Below are positions 47,101 to 56,940 of a DNA stretch of 64,000 nt, piece by piece. The stretch comes from Argyresthia goedartella (Eukaryota; Arthropoda; Insecta; Lepidoptera; Argyresthiidae). Under the pieces are notes generated by a model. It did not search any database, was not told where the DNA came from, and worked only from the letters and a program-made list of their open reading frames with translations. Both the position numbers and the translations under genes were made by a program. Within the stretch, counting starts at the first letter, position 1. Each line of letters starts with the position of its first letter. The stretch lies in contig OX463824.1 of the NCBI GenBank assembly GCA_949825045.1, positions 24,412,501 through 24,476,500 on the forward strand, given 5' to 3'.

Positions 47101-50100
47101 TCAGGCGCTGGAGTTAACGGACGCAACGGAAATGGTGGACTTAATGCACTTGGAGGTGTAGGATCTGCTGGATCATCATCTGCTTCCTCGAGCGCAGCTG
47201 CTGCTGCTGCATCAAACCCAATCATCATTGAAAATGACATTTACGACGAGGGATCATCATCTTCAGCATCCGCCTCAAGCTCTGCTGCAGCTCTTGCCGC
47301 ACCACAAGAGATCATCATCAACAACGAACATCATGGTAAATCAGCCGCCTCTTCAGCCAGTTCAGCATCTGCTTCAGCATCAGGCTCTGGCCTTGGTGGT
47401 TATAACGGTAATGTTGGACTCAACGAACTCGGACCATACGGTATTGGACTTGCCGGCCTTGGAAGAGTTGGATCTGGAGCAGCTTCTGCTTCCTCTGCTG
47501 CTTCAGGCGCTGGAGTTATCGGACTTGTTGGACAAAACGGAGTTGGAGGAGTAGGAGCTGGAGCATCTTCATCTGCCTCTGCTGCTTCAGGTGCTGGAAA
47601 TAATGGACTTGTTGGACAAAGCGGACTTGGAGGAGTAGCAGCTGGAGCATCTTCAGCTGCCTCTGCTGCTTCAAGTGCTGGAAATAATGGACTTGTTGGA
47701 CAAAGCGGACTTGCAGGAGCCGGATCTGGAGCAGCTTCTGCTTCCTCTGCTGCCTCAGGCGCTGGAGTTAACGGACTCAACGGAAATGGTGGACTTAATG
47801 CACTTGGAGGTGTAGGATCTGCTGGATCATCATCTGCTTCCTCGAACACAGCTGCTGCTGCTGCATCAAGCCCAATCATCATTGAAAATGACATTTACGA
47901 CGAGGGATCATCATCTTCAGCATCCGCCTCAAGCTCTGCTGCAGCTCTTGCCGCACCACAAGAGATCATCATCAACAACGAACATCATGGTGGATCAGCC
48001 GCCTCTTCAGCCAGTTCAGCATCTGCTTCAGCATCAGGCTCTGGCCTTGGTGGTAATAACGGTAATGTTGGACTCAACGAACTCGGTCCATACGGTATTG
48101 GACTTGCCGGCCTTGGAGGAGTTGGATCTGGAGCAGCTTCTGCTTCCTCTGCTGCTTCAGGCGCTGGAGTTAACGGACTTGTTGGACAAAACGGAGTTGG
48201 AGGAGTAGGAGCTGGAGCATCTTCATCTGCCTCTGCTGCTTCAGGTGCTGGAAATAACGGACTTGTTGGACAAAGCGGACTTGGAGGAGTAGCAGCTGGA
48301 GCATTTTCAGCTGCCTCTGCTGCTTCAAGTGCTGGAAATAATGGACTTGTTGGACAAAGCGGACTTGCAGGAGCCGGATCTGGAGCAGCTTCTGCTTCCT
48401 CTGCTGCCTCAGGCGCTGGAGTTAACGGACTCAACGGAAATGGTGGACTTAATGCACTTGGAGGTGTAGGATCTGCTGGATCATCATCTGCTTCCTCGAG
48501 CACAGCTGCTGCTGCTGCATCAAGCCCAATCATCATTGAAAATGACATTTACGACGAGGGATCATCATCTTCAGCATCCGCCTCAAGCTCTGCTGCAGCT
48601 CTTGCCGCAGCACAAGATATCATCATCAACAACGAATATCATGGTGGATCAGCCGCCTCTTCGGCCAGTTCAGCATCAGGCTCCGGCCTTGGTGGTGATA
48701 GCGGTAACGTTGGACTTCTCGGACTCGGAGGAGTTGGTTCTGGAGCAGGTGCTGCTTCAGGCGTGGGAGTTAACGGACTTGTTGGACAAAACGGAGTTGG
48801 AGGAGTAGGAGCTGGAGCATCTTCAGCCGCCTCTGCTGCTTCAGGTGCTGGAAATAACGGACTTGTTGGACAAAGCGGACTTGGAGGAGTAGCAGCTGGA
48901 GCATCTTCAGCTGCCTCTGCTGCTTCAGGTGCTGGAAATAATGGACTTGTTGGACAAAGCGGACTTGCAGGAGCCGGATCTGGAGCAGCTTCTGCTTCCT
49001 CTGCTGCCTCAGGCGCTGGAGCTAACGGGCTCAATGGAAATGGTGGACTTAATGCACGTGGAGGTGTAGGATCTGCTGGATCATCATCTGCTTCCTCGAG
49101 CGCAGCTGCTGCTGCTGCATCAAGCCCAATCATCATTGAAAATGACATTTATGACGAGGGATCATCATCTTCAGCATCCGCCTCAAGCTCTGCTGCAGCT
49201 CTTGCCGCACCACAAGAGATCATCATCAACAACGAACATCATGGTGGATCAGCCGCCTCTTCAGCCAGTTCAGCATCTGCTTCAGCATCAGGCTCTGGCC
49301 TTGGTGGTAATAACGGTATTGTTGGACTCAACGGACTCGGACCATACGGTATTGGACTTGCCGGCCTTGGAGGAGTTGGATCTGGAGCAGCTTCTGCTTC
49401 CTCTGCTGCTTCAGGCGCTGGAGTTAACGGACTTGTTGGACAAAACGGAGTTGGAGGAGTAGGAGCTGGAGCATCTTCAGCTGCCTCTGCTGCTTCAGGT
49501 GCCGGAAATAACGGACTTGTTGGACAAAGCGGACTTGGAGGAGTAGCAGCTGGAGCATCTTCAGCTGCCTCTGCTGCTTCAGGTACTGGAAATAATGGAC
49601 TTGTTGGACAAAGCGGACTTGCAGGAGCCGGATCTGGAGCAGCTTCTGCTTCCTCTGTTGCCTCAGGCGCTGGAGTTAACGGACGCAACGGAAATGGTGG
49701 ACTTGATGCACTTGGAGGTGTAGGATCTGCTGGATCATCATCTGCTTCCTTGAGCGCAGCTGCTGCTGCTGCATCAAACCCAATCATCATTGAAAATGAC
49801 ATTTACGACGAGGGATCATCATCTTCAGCATCCGCCTCAAGCTCTGCTGCAGCTCTTGCCGCACCACAAGAGATCATCATCAACAACGAACATCATGGTG
49901 GATCAGCCGCCTCTTCAGCCAGTTCGGCATCTGCTTCAGCATCAGGCTCTGGCCTTGGTGGTAATAACGGTAATGTTGGACTCAACGGACTCGGTCCATA
50001 CGGTATTGGACTTGCCGGCCTTGGAGGAGTTGGATCTGGAGCAGCTTCTGCTTCCTCTGCTGCTTCAGGCGCTGGAGTTAACGGACTTGTTGGACAAAAC

Positions 50101-51522
50101 GGAGTTGGAGGAGTAGGAGCTGGAGCATCTTCATCTGCCTCTGCTGCTTCAGGTGCTGGAAATAACGGACTTGTTGGACAAAGCGGACTTGGAGGAGTAG
50201 CAGCTGGAGCATCTTCAGCTGCCTCTGCTGCTTTAAGTGCTGGAAATAATGGACTTGTTGGACAAAGCGGACTTGCAGGAGCCGGATCTGGAGCAGCTTC
50301 TGCTTCCTCTGCTGCCTCAGGCGCTGGAGTTAACGGACTCAACGGAAATGGTGGACTTAATGCACTTGGAGGTGTAGGATCTGCTGGATCATCATCTGCT
50401 TCCTCGAGCACAGCTGCTGCTGCTGCATCAAGCCCAATCATCATTGAAAATGACATTTACGACGAGGGATCATCATCTTCAGCATCCGCCTCAAGCTCTG
50501 CTGCAGCTCTTGCCGCAGCACAAGATATCATCATCAACAACGAATATCATGGTGGATCAGCCGCCTCTTCGGCCAGTTCAGCATCAGGCTCCGGCCTCGG
50601 TGGTGATAGCGGTAACGTTGGACTTCTCGGACTCGGAGGAGTTGGTTCTGGAGCAGGTGCTGCTTCAGGCGCTGGAGTTAACGGACTTGTTGGACAAAAC
50701 GGAGTTGGAGGAGTAGGAGCTGGAGCATCTTCAGCCGCCTCTGCTGCTTCAGGTGCTGGAAATAACGGACTTGTTGGACAAAGCGGACTTGGAGGAGTAG
50801 CAGCTGGAGCATCTTCAGCTGCCTCTGCTGCTTCAGGTGCTGGAAATAATGGACTTGTTGGACAAAGCGGACTTGCAGGAGCCGGATCTGGAGCAGCTTC
50901 TGCTTCCTCTGCTGCCTCAGGCGCTGGAGTTAACGGGCTCAATGGAAATGGTGGACTTAATGCACGTGGAGGTGTAGGATCTGCTGGATCATCATCTGCT
51001 TCCTCGAGCGCAGCTGCTGCTGCTGCATCAAGCCCAATCATCATTGAAAATGACATTTATGACGAGGGATCATCATCTTCAGCATCCGCCTCAAGCTCTG
51101 CTGCAGCTCTTGCCGCACCACAAGAGATCATCATCAACAACGAACATCATGGTGGATCAGCCGCCTCTTCAGCCAGTTCAGCATCTGCTTCAGCATCAGG
51201 CTCTGGCCTTGGTGGTAATAACGGTATTGTTGGACTCAACGGACTCGGACCATACGGTATTGGACTTGCCGGCCTTGGAGGACTTGGATCTGGAGCAGCT
51301 TCTGCTTCCTCTGCTGCTTCAGGCGCTGGAGTTAACGGACTTGTTGGACAAAACGGAGTTGGAGGAGTTGGATCTGGAGCTTCAGCTTCATTGTCTGCCT
51401 TCAGCTCAGCATCATCAGCCGTTGCTGGTGTGCGTCTACCATGCAACCTTTCAGGCAGATCATTCTTTGTAAAGATTGGCTCCAGGTCCCAGGGTGGTCG
51501 AATTCCTTGTGTTAACTGCTAA
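26143..51522 (+). CDS. FibH: Fibroin heavy chain (two exons, 8,173 aa predicted)
   Basis: Exon 1 codes 26,143-26,184 (MRVSAFVILCCALQ, 14 residues, ending CAG|GTAAGT). The intron is 26,185-27,042, ending CCGCAG. Exon 2 is 27,043-51,522, phase 0. FibH is the main structural protein of lepidopteran silk, secreted by the posterior silk gland and, in most families, disulfide-bonded to the light chain. Evidence: the family's invariant small exon 1; a signal peptide to about residue 18; an acidic N-terminal domain with TDSDGNETIYEED (about residues 82-94); a huge low-complexity Gly/Ala/Ser core; and a C-terminus ending IPCVNC, with Cys at -1, -4 and -26. In Bombyx the equivalents are -1, -4 and -20: the first two pair with each other and the third bonds the light chain. 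The core has Ile-rich spacers (PIIIENDIYDEG, QEIIINNEHNGG) and few prolines. No stop or frameshift occurs in 24.48 kb. At 8,173 aa it is far longer than Bombyx FibH (about 5,263 aa). Confidence 0.95.
26276..26397 (+). mobile_element. Dispersed lepidopteran repeat fragment in the FibH intron
   Basis: It contains CCATCAACCCGCACTGAGCC, AGCGTGGTGGGCTATGGCTC and GGTAAAGGCCCGAGCCC, the pattern of a LINE tail common across Lepidoptera. Confidence 0.6.
26680..26796 (+). mobile_element. LINE 3' tail in the FibH intron
   Basis: AATCAAGATTACTTAAATGA, ATGTAAATATCTACAGTAAT and a terminal (TTGAC)n match the tail of the LINE relic at 12,460-12,710. Upstream sequence from about 26,530 (TTTTTTGCCACTTCTCTACA) may belong to it. 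Confidence 0.65.
27097..28208 (+). repeat. FibH: FibH N-terminal domain end and irregular first repeats
   Basis: After the charged N-terminal domain the repeats begin irregularly: Ser-rich runs (a TCATCATCA tract near 27,300), VINNQI and VIINEI spacers, then GLVGLAGVGSG blocks. The first standard spacer (PIIIENDIYDEG) is completed at about 28,220. The units are less alike here than further in, as expected where array-homogenising exchange fades at the edge. Confidence 0.7.
28209..44666 (+). repeat. FibH: FibH core: thirteen tandem 1266-bp higher-order units
   Basis: Spacers ENDIYDEG recur alternately 612 and 654 bp apart, exactly, from 28,208 to 44,666: 13 x 1266 = 16,458 bp. The 612-bp module (204 aa) has AQDIIINNEYLGG and DNGNVGLLGLGG. 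The 654-bp module (218 aa) has APQEIIINNEHNGG plus a 14-aa excess from an extra ASAS and GPYGIGLAGLGG. Inside each module a 28-aa subrepeat (GAGNNGLVGQSGLGGVAAG-type followed by ASSAASAAS) occurs three times, then a GLNGNGGLNALGG block and an Ala/Ser run. Copies differ by only a few substitutions. Confidence 0.95.
44667..51056 (+). repeat. FibH: FibH core: 3' section with altered module order
   Basis: After one more 612-bp module the spacing becomes 654 x5 (45,278-48,548), then 600, 654, 654 and 600. The 600-bp module is a shortened 612 type, GAGAASGVGVNG replacing GAGAASSAASGAGVNG. The spacer changes from NNEHNGG to NNEHHGG. Units are more divergent here (SSTAAAA, NGRNG, NELGPYG, a K for G at 47,338), and the section ends with a repeated 1908-bp block. 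Confidence 0.9.
51361..51522 (+). other. FibH: FibH C-terminal non-repetitive domain
   Basis: The repeats end at GGVGSGASASLSAFSSASS. The last about 35 residues (from VAGVRLPC) are basic and non-repetitive, with three Cys at -26, -4 and -1 and the terminal CVNC shared with Bombyx. In the family this tail binds the light chain and orders assembly. Confidence 0.85.
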
Positions 51523-52326
51523 GCGGACAATTACATTCTTTATTTTATTTTATTATTATTTAAGACTTAAAACTGGATACATCTTTTTTAAATAATTTTT
51601 ATATATTAATATATTCTGGCATTACCCTTTATTGTTTTTTCTCAATAGGTAATTCATTAATTCCTGTATTGCACCCATCATATTAGAACATACTTTAAGT
51701 AACCGACCATAGTAATCATAATTCCCAATGCGACGGGGAGAGTAAATTACACTTTTACAGTAAAAACTCCTTTCACACCTTGCACATTTGTTTATGCAAT
51801 AGAAAATATTTCATTATTCAAACTTAAATCTCGCATTCACACTTTGATGAATTGATACTGAAATCCAAGTAATGTATTTTATTGAAATCCAAGTAATGTA
51901 TTATTTTTTTAGCTGTTTAATTTGAGTAATAATATGTTCACCTAAAAATATGCCTTCAATTCAGTAAACAGATGTGCCCTGCTATCCTAATTTAAAGAGC
52001 GCACACCATCCATTTACAATCACATATGGCAATTTTACAGTCATAATTCTAAATTAATCTTCAGAGATCACCTTCTACATTCGGCCTTTGGCTGTCAGCA
52101 GGGCGACCCACTCAGACCGGCAATATTTAGTTTGGCTACCCATCCGATCATCAGCTAAGCCGAATTCTAAATGATTGCCAATTACGTGATTTATTTGCTT
52201 GAAATTAGATTACACACAATACACAGAAAGTAGAACCAAATCACTCCGAAATGAGAACACACACAATAATTATAAACACAAAATTCTGTAACGGAAAAAC
52301 ATTTGGCCAGTTTGCATCAAATACAC
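51523..52326 (+). other. FibH 3' flank
   Basis: AT-rich. No AATAAA was seen in the first 250 nt; AATAAT at 51,591 is the nearest variant. A short direct duplication (TTGAAATCCAAGTAATGTAT-like, twice) lies at about 51,856-51,903. No gene is supported. Confidence 0.5.
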
Positions 52327-52537
52327 ATCACTCATATAAAATATTTGTAGTCACACAGTATATTTATGATTATTCTATTAAATACACTAGAATTGTAGTA
52401 TAATTAAACAAGAAAACAATTTCAATTTTTAAATCACTCATATAAAATATTTGTAGTCACACGTATATTTATGATTATTCTATTAAAAACACTAGAATTG
52501 TAGTATAATTAAACAAGAAAACAATTTAAATTTTTAA
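52327..52537 (+). repeat. Tandem duplication, about 106 bp x 2
   Basis: The unit beginning ATCACTCATATAAAATATTT at 52,327 recurs at 52,433 with about four differences and one or two missing bases. Confidence 0.85.
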
Positions 52538-52605
52538 ATTTTACATTGGATAAATCTCAGTCAGTTGTTGACCTCAGTGTTGCCACAAGCTAAAAAAAAA
52601 TATTA

Positions 52606-52669
52606 GTGAGAGCAACGATGGATATCTTGTTCTTACTCAAATATTATACCATTTCTCGATACAACTATA
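52606..52669 (+). pseudogene. LINE ORF1 relic, first piece (continues at 53,961 and 57,485)
   Basis: Across the maT insertion the frame reads from MDILFLLKYYTISRYNY into SAHEEVNKLSLENSNLKQK (53,963-54,020), and after the BEL insertion into NYYSLDTSATAEDKNRMAII and ICSNNRNSVLPIAENTF (57,489 to about 57,600). The coiled-coil block is like AHTEIDNLLIENNDLK in the LINE ORF1 at 60,718-62,163. The relic therefore hosts two later insertions. It is short and has stops. Confidence 0.5.
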
Positions 52670-53960
52670 CACAGTCAGGTCATAAGTTCTGTCACACAAT
52701 AAAAACTTTTGAATTTAGAACGCTGGCCACAAAAAAGTTTATTGAATTCGAATTTCGAATTTTTCATGAAAATAATAATGTGTACTTTTTAGAATTTTCC
52801 TCATTTTTAAATATGGAGTGGACACTTAAAGAAGACCGTGCGTTGCATCGTTGCGGTTACGCGCCAATTCAGATTTTCGACTTACTGAAAAATTTGAATA
52901 TAACAAAAAGATTCGTTTATCGTACCATAAAACGATACAATGAAGACTCTAGTCTAGATGACAGGTCAAGAAGTGGTCGCCCTCGCCTTGTTAGGACTCC
53001 AGCAGTGATAAAAGCTGTGAAGGCGCGAATTCATAGAAATACCATACGTAAGCAGAAACTGTTGGCCCTTCAGATGGGGTTAAGCAGGACCACGCTGAAA
53101 AGGGTGTTAAATGAAGACTTAGGGCTTGGGGCATATCGAAGAAAAACAGGACATCGTTTGGACGCTCGTTTAATGTACCTGAGACTGAAGAGATGCCGCT
53201 CTTTGTTGAAGCGGTACGCGGGAAAAAAGCATCGGGAAATTCTTTTTTCGGATGAAAAAATTTTCACCGTGGAAGAGAGCTACAACAAACAAAATGATAA
53301 GGTGTACGCACACAGCAGTGAAGAAGCGAGCAACCGTATTCCGCGTGTCCAACGAGGTCATTTTCCATCCTCGCTCATGGTTTGGTTGGGAGTCTCTTAT
53401 TGGGGCTTAACTGAGGTACATTTTTGTGAGAAAGGCGTAAAAACGAATGTGTATCAAAATACAGTCCTCAAGAACCTTGTGGAACCTGTTTCTCATACCG
53501 TGTTTAATAACAGGCACTGGGTATTTCAACAAGATTCTGCGCCAGCTCATAGAGCGAAAAGCAAACAAGACTGGCTGGCGGCGCGTAAAATCGACTTCAT
53601 CCGGCACGAAGACTGGCCCTCCTCCAGTCCAGATTTGAGTCCGTTAGATTACAAGATATGGAAAAACTTGGAGGGAAAGGCCTGCTCAAAGCCTCATCCT
53701 GATTTGGAGTCACTCAAGGCATCCTTGATTAAGGCAGCCGCCGATATTGACATGGACCTCGTTCGTGCTGCGATAGACGACTGGCCGCGCAGAATAAAGG
53801 CCTGTATTCAAAATCGCGGGGGTCATTTTGAATAAACTTTATTACCATAAGAATCTATGTTTTATTAAGTTCATTTTGCTATATAAATGTTTACATAAAT
53901 AATAAACATGTCTAAATTATTTCACATTGCACATGTGACAGAACTTATGACCTGACTATG
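52670..53960 (+). mobile_element. maT-type (DD37D) Tc1/mariner transposon, apparently complete
   Basis: AGTCAGGTCATAAGTTCTGT near the left end (52,673) is exactly mirrored near the right end. TA lies on both sides (52,668-52,669 and 53,961-53,962). It is 1291 bp with a single uninterrupted transposase frame. It sits in a LINE ORF1 relic. Confidence 0.88.
52813..53835 (+). CDS. maT-family transposase, intact frame
   Basis: I take the ATG at 52,813 (MEWTLKEDRALHRCGYAP), giving 340 aa. The frame is open further upstream, but only through the TIR and flanking DNA. Paired helix-turn-helix regions are seen (IFDLLKNLNITKRFVYRTIK, RSGRPRLVRTP, then LALQMGLSRTTLKRVL). The catalytic residues are Asp in LFSDEKIF, Asp in FQQDSAPAH and Asp in SSSPDLSPLDYKIW, with 37 residues between the last two: DD37D, the maT signature. 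The length is normal for the family, and no stop or frameshift is present. With matching TIRs the copy may still be active, or was so recently. Confidence 0.9.
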   Translation: MEWTLKEDRALHRCGYAPIQIFDLLKNLNITKRFVYRTIKRYNEDSSLDDRSRSGRPRLVRTPAVIKAVKARIHRNTIRKQKLLALQMGLSRTTLKRVLNEDLGLGAYRRKTGHRLDARLMYLRLKRCRSLLKRYAGKKHREILFSDEKIFTVEESYNKQNDKVYAHSSEEASNRIPRVQRGHFPSSLMVWLGVSYWGLTEVHFCEKGVKTNVYQNTVLKNLVEPVSHTVFNNRHWVFQQDSAPAHRAKSKQDWLAARKIDFIRHEDWPSSSPDLSPLDYKIWKNLEGKACSKPHPDLESLKASLIKAAADIDMDLVRAAIDDWPRRIKACIQNRGGHFE

Positions 53961-54082
53961 TATAGTGCGCACGAAGAAGTAAATAAATTGAGCTTAGAAA
54001 ATTCAAACCTAAAACAAAAAATAGACGATTTATTAAAGAGACAGGCAATTATAAACAGGTCTGTTTGAGCCCAAATAAAAGC
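53961..54082 (+). pseudogene. LINE ORF1 relic, second piece
   Basis: A coiled-coil-like frame, SAHEEVNKLSLENSNLKQK then IDDLLKRQAIINR, ends at a stop near 54,066. The last five bases, AAAGC, are the target duplication of the BEL/Pao element. Confidence 0.55.
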
Positions 54083-54085
54083 TGT

Positions 54086-54604
54086 TCAGGTTTCTCGGCA
54101 CCTAATGACCTCGTAGGGGCCCATCACAGCAATCAACCCGTCCGGCTGAAGAACTCGCCGATCCGACAACAGAAACCTACCCAGAACGTCTGCTCCCAGT
54201 AGCAGGTCGACCGGGGCTGGAGTGTCACAATCGGGATCCGCCAACTTGAGTCCTGATGTCAGGAATCGAACGGCCGGATTCAACTTCACCAAGGGGTGTC
54301 TGCCCATGACATGCGTCATTACTAAAGCTTGCACGGATGTTTTTGTCAAAATGTCATAACGTGGAGAGAACGTGATCACCGATTGACCAACTACATTCGT
54401 AACCGTAACATTCCCCACGCCCCTTATTGATTTATTAAACCTATTTACCTTGAGGCCCAACCATTTTGCTAAATCATTCGATACAATGCAGCCCTGAGCT
54501 CCAGAATCTAATAGGGCGCGAACGTATGTTGGTTTGCCCGCCAAATCCCAAAGAAGCACAGAGGCGATCGGTAACACCACCGTCTCCGGTTGGGGGGCAA
54601 CCAA
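54086..54604 (-). pseudogene. BEL/Pao aspartic protease fragment fused to LTR end
   Basis: VRALLDSGAQGCIVSNDLA holds the D-S-G active-site motif, and VDLLLGADVLGRFL is the second conserved block of BEL/Pao proteases. After LQPDGLIA the frame passes directly into the terminal 44 bp of the LTR (MGPYEVIRC), which marks the deletion junction near 54,126. A TAG sits upstream about 54,625, and the frame differs from the zinc-knuckle part, so the polyprotein is broken. Confidence 0.8.
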
Positions 54605-54765
54605 TGGTTGGGCCGCAAATTCCTAGCGAGGACCCCCGGGGCCCCACTGTGCCTGTAACCGATCAGGTATGCAGCTATACGCCAGAGGGTCCCATTGTAC
54701 AAATGGCCCACGCGCCGGTTCCATTCCCAACCTACGATTCCCCGTAAAGGGGGGTGGGCGTGAAT

Positions 54766-55689
54766 TCAACCGTGGCCGCTCCATGAGCGGGGGGACATCA
54801 CATGTGACCGACGAGGACGAGGCGACGAGCGGGGCGACAACTGAGGCGGCGTCCGAACCGCACCCGCATAGCTCGAAGGTGTCCCATGCCACCCGCCCGT
54901 TACGGCCTGCTCAACACACCCAATGTCCCGCTGGGTCGGATGCTGAGTCGCAACCGAAAACTCAGGGCCCCCCATGTAATGGTCCTGAGTGCGGCCCTGC
55001 ACCCTGGTACTGCCCTGTGCACGTGGGGACGTTGGCCCCTGAGTTGCGCTCCGAGTCGCAAACGAATTCTCAGGGCCCCATGCCGTGTCACCCTGGGTAC
55101 GGCCCTGTGGACGTGGGGACGTTGGCCCCTGAGTTGCGCTCCGAGTCGCAAACGAATTCTCAGGGCCCCATGCCGTGTCACCCTGGATACGGCCCTGTGG
55201 AGGCTGTTGGCCGGACCGGTTCATGCACAACAGATTGTTGTGGGCCCCACCACAATATCCGCACATTTTTGTGCGCGTGCAGTCCCTAGCCATGTGTGGC
55301 CCGAGGCACAGGAAACACCAGCTCCGCTGCTTGGCCATCCGGCGCCGTCCCTGAACCTTAAGTTCCCCGAACTTATTGCAATTGGCCACAGCATGGCCAA
55401 TCTGCCTACAACATGGGCAGGTCTCACCATGTGGGGTCAATTCACTCACAGTCCCATACGACTGCCGGTTGGTGCGGTCCTTCCTCGTCGGAGGGCCCCT
55501 ACTCACAGCGCTCCCGGCAGCTCTCTGTGGCTCCGAAGGATGGGTGACCGTCAACCCCAAATTCTCTGCCCTTCGAGCCAAGAATCCGACCAAGTCGGAG
55601 AAGGCGGGCAGGTCCTCGGCCGACCTCCCGTGAGACTGTTGGAAACGAGTCTGCACGTCAGCGGGTAGGCGGGAAAGTACAATGTACAA
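54766..55689 (-). pseudogene. BEL/Pao gag, zinc-knuckle part
   Basis: It is in the same frame as the upstream gag piece, separated only by a TAG at about 55,698. It has LLYIVLSRLPADVQTRF, then zinc-knuckle-like clusters CPCCRQIGHAVANC, WCFLCLGPHMARDC and CGYCGGAHNNLLC (nucleic-acid binding in the family). A Gln/Gly/Pro-rich stretch with a 30-aa tandem duplication follows. It ends with a stop at 54,766. Confidence 0.82.
55021..55200. repeat. 90-bp tandem duplication in the BEL gag
   Basis: Two nearly identical 90-bp units start ACGTGGGGACGTTGGCCCCT at 55,021 and 55,111. On the minus strand each encodes GDTAWGPENSFATRSATQGP plus ten residues, and the frame is kept. Confidence 0.9.
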
Positions 55690-55695
55690 CAGTAG

Positions 55696-56418
55696 CTACG
55701 ACCATTCACCAACCGGAAGTCCAAGATTCTCTAGAGCCTTGGTGACGGACAACAATGGGTTCAAAACCTCCGTCTGTATGGCCCCGACCTTGTTCACAAC
55801 CGGGATACTAAACAAACGGTTCAGTTGGGCATCGGCCAACCTCCGTTTGTTATGGTAACGTCTGACCAACAATTGCCTGGCCGTGTCATAGTTACCCTCC
55901 GTAACTGTCAAATGAGCGACCAGCTCCCTAGGCTCACCCCTCAATGCTGCCACCAGCTGAGCCATCTTGACAGACTTGGTAATGTCCGATCGCATGTGCA
56001 CTAAACTGTCGAACAGATTGATGAAGCTCATCCATTCACCGGACACTCCGTCAAAAGTAGGCATAGTTATGGCAGGTAACCTGGACCCCGAACCCTGAAG
56101 CGGCAGAGGTGCTTCAATGTCACCACCATGGCTGGACTCGCGCTGTCTACGTATGTCCGCAGCCTTCTGCGTGATAGCAGCTGCCATCTCCATACATTGG
56201 TCGACATCCCCTAGCAACCGTGACAGCCTGTCAGGTGCGCAACCATCAACTGATTCCGCCTGCGCGGACAATTCGAGCACCCTATTGTAACGTTCCTTAA
56301 CGTCCATAGACCGCTCCAATACCACATCATGCCTATCTAAACGGTCTATCAGACCGTGTGCGGAGGAAAACCATCTGAGTTCCTTAGAAACACCCTTCTG
56401 GATTTCAGATAACGACAT
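55696..56418 (-). pseudogene. BEL/Pao gag N-terminal part (DUF1759-like)
   Basis: An ATG at 56,418 (MSLSEIQKGVSKELRW) opens a 240-aa frame with LPAITMPTFDGVSGEWMSF and NLFDSLVHMRSDITKSVKM, the landmarks of the BEL/Pao gag domain, and YDTARQLLVRRYHNKRRL. The frame stops at a single TAG right after LENLGLPVGEWS and resumes in frame, so this looks like one point mutation in a continuous gag. The role is particle formation. Confidence 0.85.
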
Positions 56419-56940
56419 GATCGGAACGATACTTACTCACAATTTGCAGTAACTCAATTTTATTGGACCCTCCAGTCTACAACCCAAACGAGGGAACCCT
56501 AAACCACAACTTAAACAATGTTGTTTTCCTCAAACAATAGGACCGAGTTTTATATCTATATAAATTCTGTAAATACAATTTAGTTTCCCTTTATCATTAT
56601 AACACACACAGATAGTCAATATTAGTTCAAGTTATAAATTTCTATAAACTGAAAACAATGTAATAGCCTGCTATCAATAGATGTAACTTCCTATGTTAAC
56701 CAAAACATTCATTGAATAGCATTACTAGACTACTAATATATTGACTAACTGGTAATTCAATTCAATATCTGTCTATCTACTACCAGCAATAGACCTATAG
56801 CTTACAATACTACTACTATTAGGAACACAACCAAGTTACCTAATAACCGCCTATACCTACAGATTGATAGTCCCAAATCGTGCCTTCCTGGAGCCCTTGA
56901 CGGCTGCAAATCTCAGGAAGCCACGCTCTAGCTACCAAAA
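56419..56940 (-). other. BEL/Pao leader between LTR and gag
   Basis: Non-coding. On the minus strand it begins right after the LTR end with TTTTGGTAGCTAGAGCGTGG, the expected place for the primer-binding site. Confidence 0.55.

Noticed and set aside
27684..51446. Long minus-strand open frames of 164-217 aa in every FibH module, Pro/Ala/Glu rich
   Set aside because: They repeat with the 612/654-bp module period and are the reverse reading of Gly/Ala/Ser codons. All begin at the complement of the same spacer. Their openness follows from codon choice in FibH, and they have no promoter or start context of their own.
28196..51472. Shifted plus-strand frames of 90-177 aa within FibH, Leu/Gln rich
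   Set aside because: They are another-frame readings of the same repeats and end at the same relative point in each module.
54669..55668. Plus-strand frames of 206 and 260 aa opposite the BEL gag
   Set aside because: They are GC-rich reverse readings of the gag and its 90-bp duplication. The minus-strand frames carry the real zinc-knuckle motifs.
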